NCBI RefSeq assembly: GCF_023898315.1 | Contig: NC_064616.1 | Coordinates: 288,327,205 to 288,391,204, forward strand | Direction: 5' to 3' | DNA: 64,000 nt | Source of the DNA: Schistocerca nitens | Lineage: Eukaryota; Arthropoda; Insecta; Orthoptera; Acrididae | Part shown: positions 61,575 to 64,000 of the stretch, one piece after another | Numbering within the stretch: position 1 is the first letter of the stretch | How the letters are laid out: every line of letters starts with the position of its first letter | The notes under the pieces: model-generated | Database searches by the model: none | The model's input: the letters and a program-made list of their open reading frames with translations, nothing else | Told to the model about the DNA's origin: nothing | Position numbers and translations under genes: made by a program

Positions 61575-62384
61575 TCAAATGTCCTTAGACAGGTTTGTCA
61601 AGTGGATAAAACGAAGAACGCGAGCAGCTGCTCCTGGGTCATCCGCTAAAATGGCATCCAGCGTACATGGCAGGCCAAGATCAACGCGCAGTGTATTAAA
61701 ATTCGGACAGGACGTTAAAATGTGGCATGCCGTCAGCAACTGACCACATGGGCAGAATGGCGCCGGCGCAGCCGTCAGAAGATGGCGATGGCTGAACCGG
61801 CAGTGTCCAATTCGTAACCGGGCCAAAACGACGTCCTCCCGCCGAGAAGGGCGTGAAGAGGTCGTCCAAGCCGTGGGAAGAGGTTTCAAGGCCCGAAGCT
61901 TGTTGTCCGTAAGTGTAGCCCAATCGGCATGCCACAGCGATAAAATGCGCTGACAAATTACCCTGCTACAATCTGATGAAGGGAAACAACAAGAAGCTGT
62001 CCGAGGCTGGAGGACCGCAGCCTTGGCCGCGGCATCTCCAGCTTCGTTCCAATGGATACCGACATGGCCAGGAACCCACATAAAGGTAACCGGAGAACCG
62101 TCGTCCGCCAGCTGCTGAAGAGAGCGTTGGATCCGGTGCACGAAAGGGTGAACCGGATACGGATCACTGAGACTCTGGATGGCGCTCAGGGAATCTGAGC
62201 AGATGACATAAGCAGAATGTCGGCGGCGGCAGATGTAAAGAACAGCCTGGTAGAGGGCAAATAGCTCAGCTGTGAAGACCGAACAATGGCCATGGAGCCG
62301 GTATTTGAAACTGTGTGCCCCGACAATAAAAGAACACCCGACACCGTCATTGCTCTTAGAGCCATCTGTATAAATGAAGATCAT
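61575..62384 (-). CDS. RNase H and knuckle domain of LINE ORF2, 269 codons, clean frame
   Basis: The frame reads MIFIYTDGSKSNDGVGCSFI and keeps the four RNase H acidic residues: D in YTDGSK, E in FTAELFALY, D in ICSDSLSAI and D in EAGDAAAK. It retains WVPGHVGIHWNEAGD, with the usual N-E-x-A-D altered to NEAGD. The knuckle reads CPCGQLLTACHILTSCPNF. The stop follows LSKDI. No break is seen, so the insertion is young, but without the reverse transcriptase it cannot act on its own. It is a different lineage from the copy at 1734 (short leucine-rich tail, longer C-terminus). Confidence 0.85.
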   Translation of the reverse strand: MIFIYTDGSKSNDGVGCSFIVGAHSFKYRLHGHCSVFTAELFALYQAVLYICRRRHSAYVICSDSLSAIQSLSDPYPVHPFVHRIQRSLQQLADDGSPVTFMWVPGHVGIHWNEAGDAAAKAAVLQPRTASCCFPSSDCSRVICQRILSLWHADWATLTDNKLRALKPLPTAWTTSSRPSRREDVVLARLRIGHCRFSHRHLLTAAPAPFCPCGQLLTACHILTSCPNFNTLRVDLGLPCTLDAILADDPGAAARVLRFIHLTNLSKDI

Positions 62385-62814
62385 ATTAATGAACTTCGAA
62401 CGAAATTCGACAAAACCGGGGCGGTATACCGAAGCTGGGGTAACCTCCTTTGGGAGCGAGCTGAGGTCAAGGTGAACGCTGGCCCGTGGTGGACCACAGT
62501 TGCCTCGGCGCCGGTTTGGGATTGCCTCATTTTTCCATGAAGGGTGTACTTTAACAATGTCGGCACGTTAACAGTTTACAAAGTTAGTCGTTTCGGAAAT
62601 GCTTCCACCCTCGCCAAGAAAGTCAATAATCATGCGCTTTTGGACGTCAGATAAATCGCTCCGTATCCGCCAAGGCTGCAATGTTTAGCCACGTTCCCCC
62701 GACACGCTCTATTTACCCTCCACTGCTAGTGCTGTCATCTGCCATCAGTTTGCGGTTGCTGCACTTCGACGTCGAACATAGGTGTCGGTCACATTAATGT
62801 GGCTAGACCGTGTA

Positions 62815-62892
62815 CTTCTAAGCCAGTTTTCGTTGCTTTATTGCCGGTGATTTCCCATTTATAGCACATTTTAAGCCAGCAGCATAGGGGCA
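62815..62892. other. Short unassigned gap
   Basis: Nothing recognised. Confidence 0.4.
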
Positions 62893-64000
62893 CCTATTGT
62901 TGTTGTGGTCTTCAGTCCAGAGACTGGTTTGATGCAGCTCTCCATGCTACTTTATCCTGTGTAAGCTTCTTCATCTCCCAGCACCTACTGCAACCTACAT
63001 CCTTCTGAATCTGTTTAGTGTATTCATCTCTTGGTTTCCCTCTACGATTTTTACTCTCCACGCTGCCCTCCAATACTAAATTGGTGATCCCTTGATGCCT
63101 CAGAACATGTCCTACCAACCGATCCCTTCTTCTAGTCACGTTGTGCCACAAACTCCTCTTCTCCCCAATTCTATTCAATAGTATTCATTAGTTATGTGAT
63201 CTACCCATCTAATCTTCAGAAATCTTCTGTAGCACCACGTTTCGAAAGCTTCTGTTCTCTTCTTGTCTAAACTATTTATCGTCCATGTTTCACTTCCATA
63301 CATGGCTACACTCCATACAAATACTTTCAGAAACGACTTCCTGACACTTAAATCTATACTCGATGTTAACAAATTTCTCTTCTTCAGAAACGCTTTCCTT
63401 GCCATTGCCAGTCTACATTTTATATCCTCTCTACTTCGACCATCATCAGGTATTTTGCTCCCCAAATAGCGAAACTCCTTTACTACTTTAAGTGTCTCAT
63501 TTCCTAATGTAATTCCCTCAGCATCACCCGATTTAATTCGACTACATTCTATTATCCTCGTTTTGCTTTTGTTGATGTTCATGTTATACCCTCCTTTCAA
63601 GACACTGTCCATTCCGTTCAACTGCTCTTGCAAGTCCTTTGCTGTCTCTGACAGAATTACAATGTCATTGGCAAACCTCCAAGTTTTTATTTCTTCTCCA
63701 TGGATTTTAATCCCTACTCCGAATTTTTCTTTTGTTTCCTTTACTGCTTGATCAAAGACAGATTTAATAGCATCGGGGAGAGGCTACAACCCTATCTCAA
63801 TCCCTTCCCAACCACTGCTTCCTTTTCGTGTCCCTCGACTCTTATAACTGCCATCTGGTTTCTGTACAAATTGTAAATAGCCTTTCGCTCCCTGTATTTT
63901 ACCCCTGCCACCTTCAGAATTTGAAAGAATTCCTCGAAATTCAACTTAGACACTATCTTGCATAAATTTTTCCCTATTTATTTGCCCCAAGAAATCTCGT
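62893..64000 (-). mobile_element. RTE-type LINE, 3' 1.1 kb, continues past the window
   Basis: Minus-strand reverse transcriptase C-terminal half and short 3' UTR ending in AACAACAA at 62893-62905, which is the simple-repeat tail typical of RTE LINEs. The 5' part is outside the window. Confidence 0.85.
62912..64000 (-). pseudogene. RTE reverse transcriptase, palm to C-terminus
   Basis: From the right edge the reading gives LNFEEFFQILKVAGVKYRER, GCSLSPMLLNLS, then WRFANDIVILSETAKDLQEQ, where the catalytic FADD is FAND. The 152-codon frame 63633-63175 follows with INKSKTRIIECSRI, EFRYLGSKIPDDGRS, KVFVWSVAMYGSETWTINSL and EAFETWCYRRFLKIRWVDHI. A small deletion at NEYY shifts the frame; 63178-62912 then carries NRIGEKRSLWHNVTRRRDRL and VGHVLRHQGI. 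This order is characteristic of RTE. The change at the catalytic aspartate and the shifts show that it is dead. Confidence 0.85.

Larger units (their letters stand above)
61410..62478 (-). mobile_element. RNase H LINE copy 2 in Tc1-8
   Basis: Perfect 10-bp target duplication CTGGCCCGTG at 61400-61409 and 62479-62488, with a poly(A) tail (T-run 61410-61428) on the 3' side. 5'-truncated upstream of the RNase H domain. The 3' UTR is about 100 bp with the stem-loop at 61438-61468. Confidence 0.9.
59882..62814 (-). mobile_element. Tc1-8: Tc1-like transposon with three SINEs and an RNase H LINE inside
   Basis: The right (5') terminus on the minus strand reads TACACGGTCTAGCCACATTA at 62814. Element sequence: 62814-62479, 61409-61044, 60636-60554 and 60352-59882. 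The third catalytic region reads LNPMENLWDLLDRAVSAMDP at about 60050-60110, then LGQLATALESAWLHI. An upstream piece near 61130-61190 reads RPLSRDRWHFEMNHVL. Many breaks, so an old copy. Confidence 0.75.

Overview
The window looks like intergenic DNA from a large, repeat-rich insect genome, most likely a short-horned grasshopper of the Schistocerca type. The main evidence is a very abundant tRNA-headed SINE (about 30 copies), together with many Tc1/mariner transposons and CR1-like, RNase H-bearing and RTE LINEs that I recognise from that lineage. This is from memory of the families, not from a database search. I found no convincing host gene, tRNA gene or rRNA gene. Nearly every long reading frame belongs to a transposable element.

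Layout. 1-5.7 kb: a Tc1-like element cut by the window edge sits in a CR1-like LINE. That LINE also carries a SINE and a 5'-truncated RNase H LINE with a 12-bp target duplication. A second Tc1-like relic holds a copied 210-bp patch, and a second LINE relic follows. 5.7-10.7 kb: a nested stack in which a Tc1-like element is split by a LINE, and the LINE is split by a PIF/Harbinger-like MITE. 10.7-22 kb: old LINE, Penelope-like and Tc1-like relics alternate with unique sequence. 22-31 kb: mariner, SINE-in-SINE-in-LINE, a 5S rRNA-derived SINE, a Tc1-like element split by a LINE, and a stretch of unassigned sequence. 31.9-47.3 kb: two tandem copies of a segment of about 7.6 kb. The element at the middle junction is a hybrid Tc1-like copy, as expected from unequal crossing-over between two dispersed copies. 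46-51 kb: a nearly full-length CR1-like LINE (endonuclease plus reverse transcriptase relics). 50.8-54 kb: a DD41D mariner with long inverted repeats inserted in a Tc1-like element. 54-64 kb: more SINEs, Tc1-like relics, a mariner end, an RNase H LINE and an RTE LINE that runs off the window.

How the parts relate. The SINEs carry pol III A- and B-box heads. Their tails form a small stem-loop around TGATGACC that closely resembles the 3' stem-loop of the RNase H LINE in this window, which suggests that LINE is the mobilising partner. Three different tRNA-like heads share related bodies. A subfamily here called SINE-b is consistently the youngest layer: it is inside an older SINE, and in two places it is present in one duplicated copy but not in the other. 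Almost all proteins are decayed. The most intact are a 347-codon Tc1-like transposase frame (46408-47451) and a mariner frame with two in-frame stops (51333-52358); both have a changed catalytic residue.

Labels used below: LINE1, LINE2 and LINE3 are CR1-like lineages; Tc1-1 to Tc1-8 are Tc1-like families; SINE-a and SINE-b are subfamilies of the main SINE; SINE2 to SINE5 are other tRNA-related families. All labels are local.
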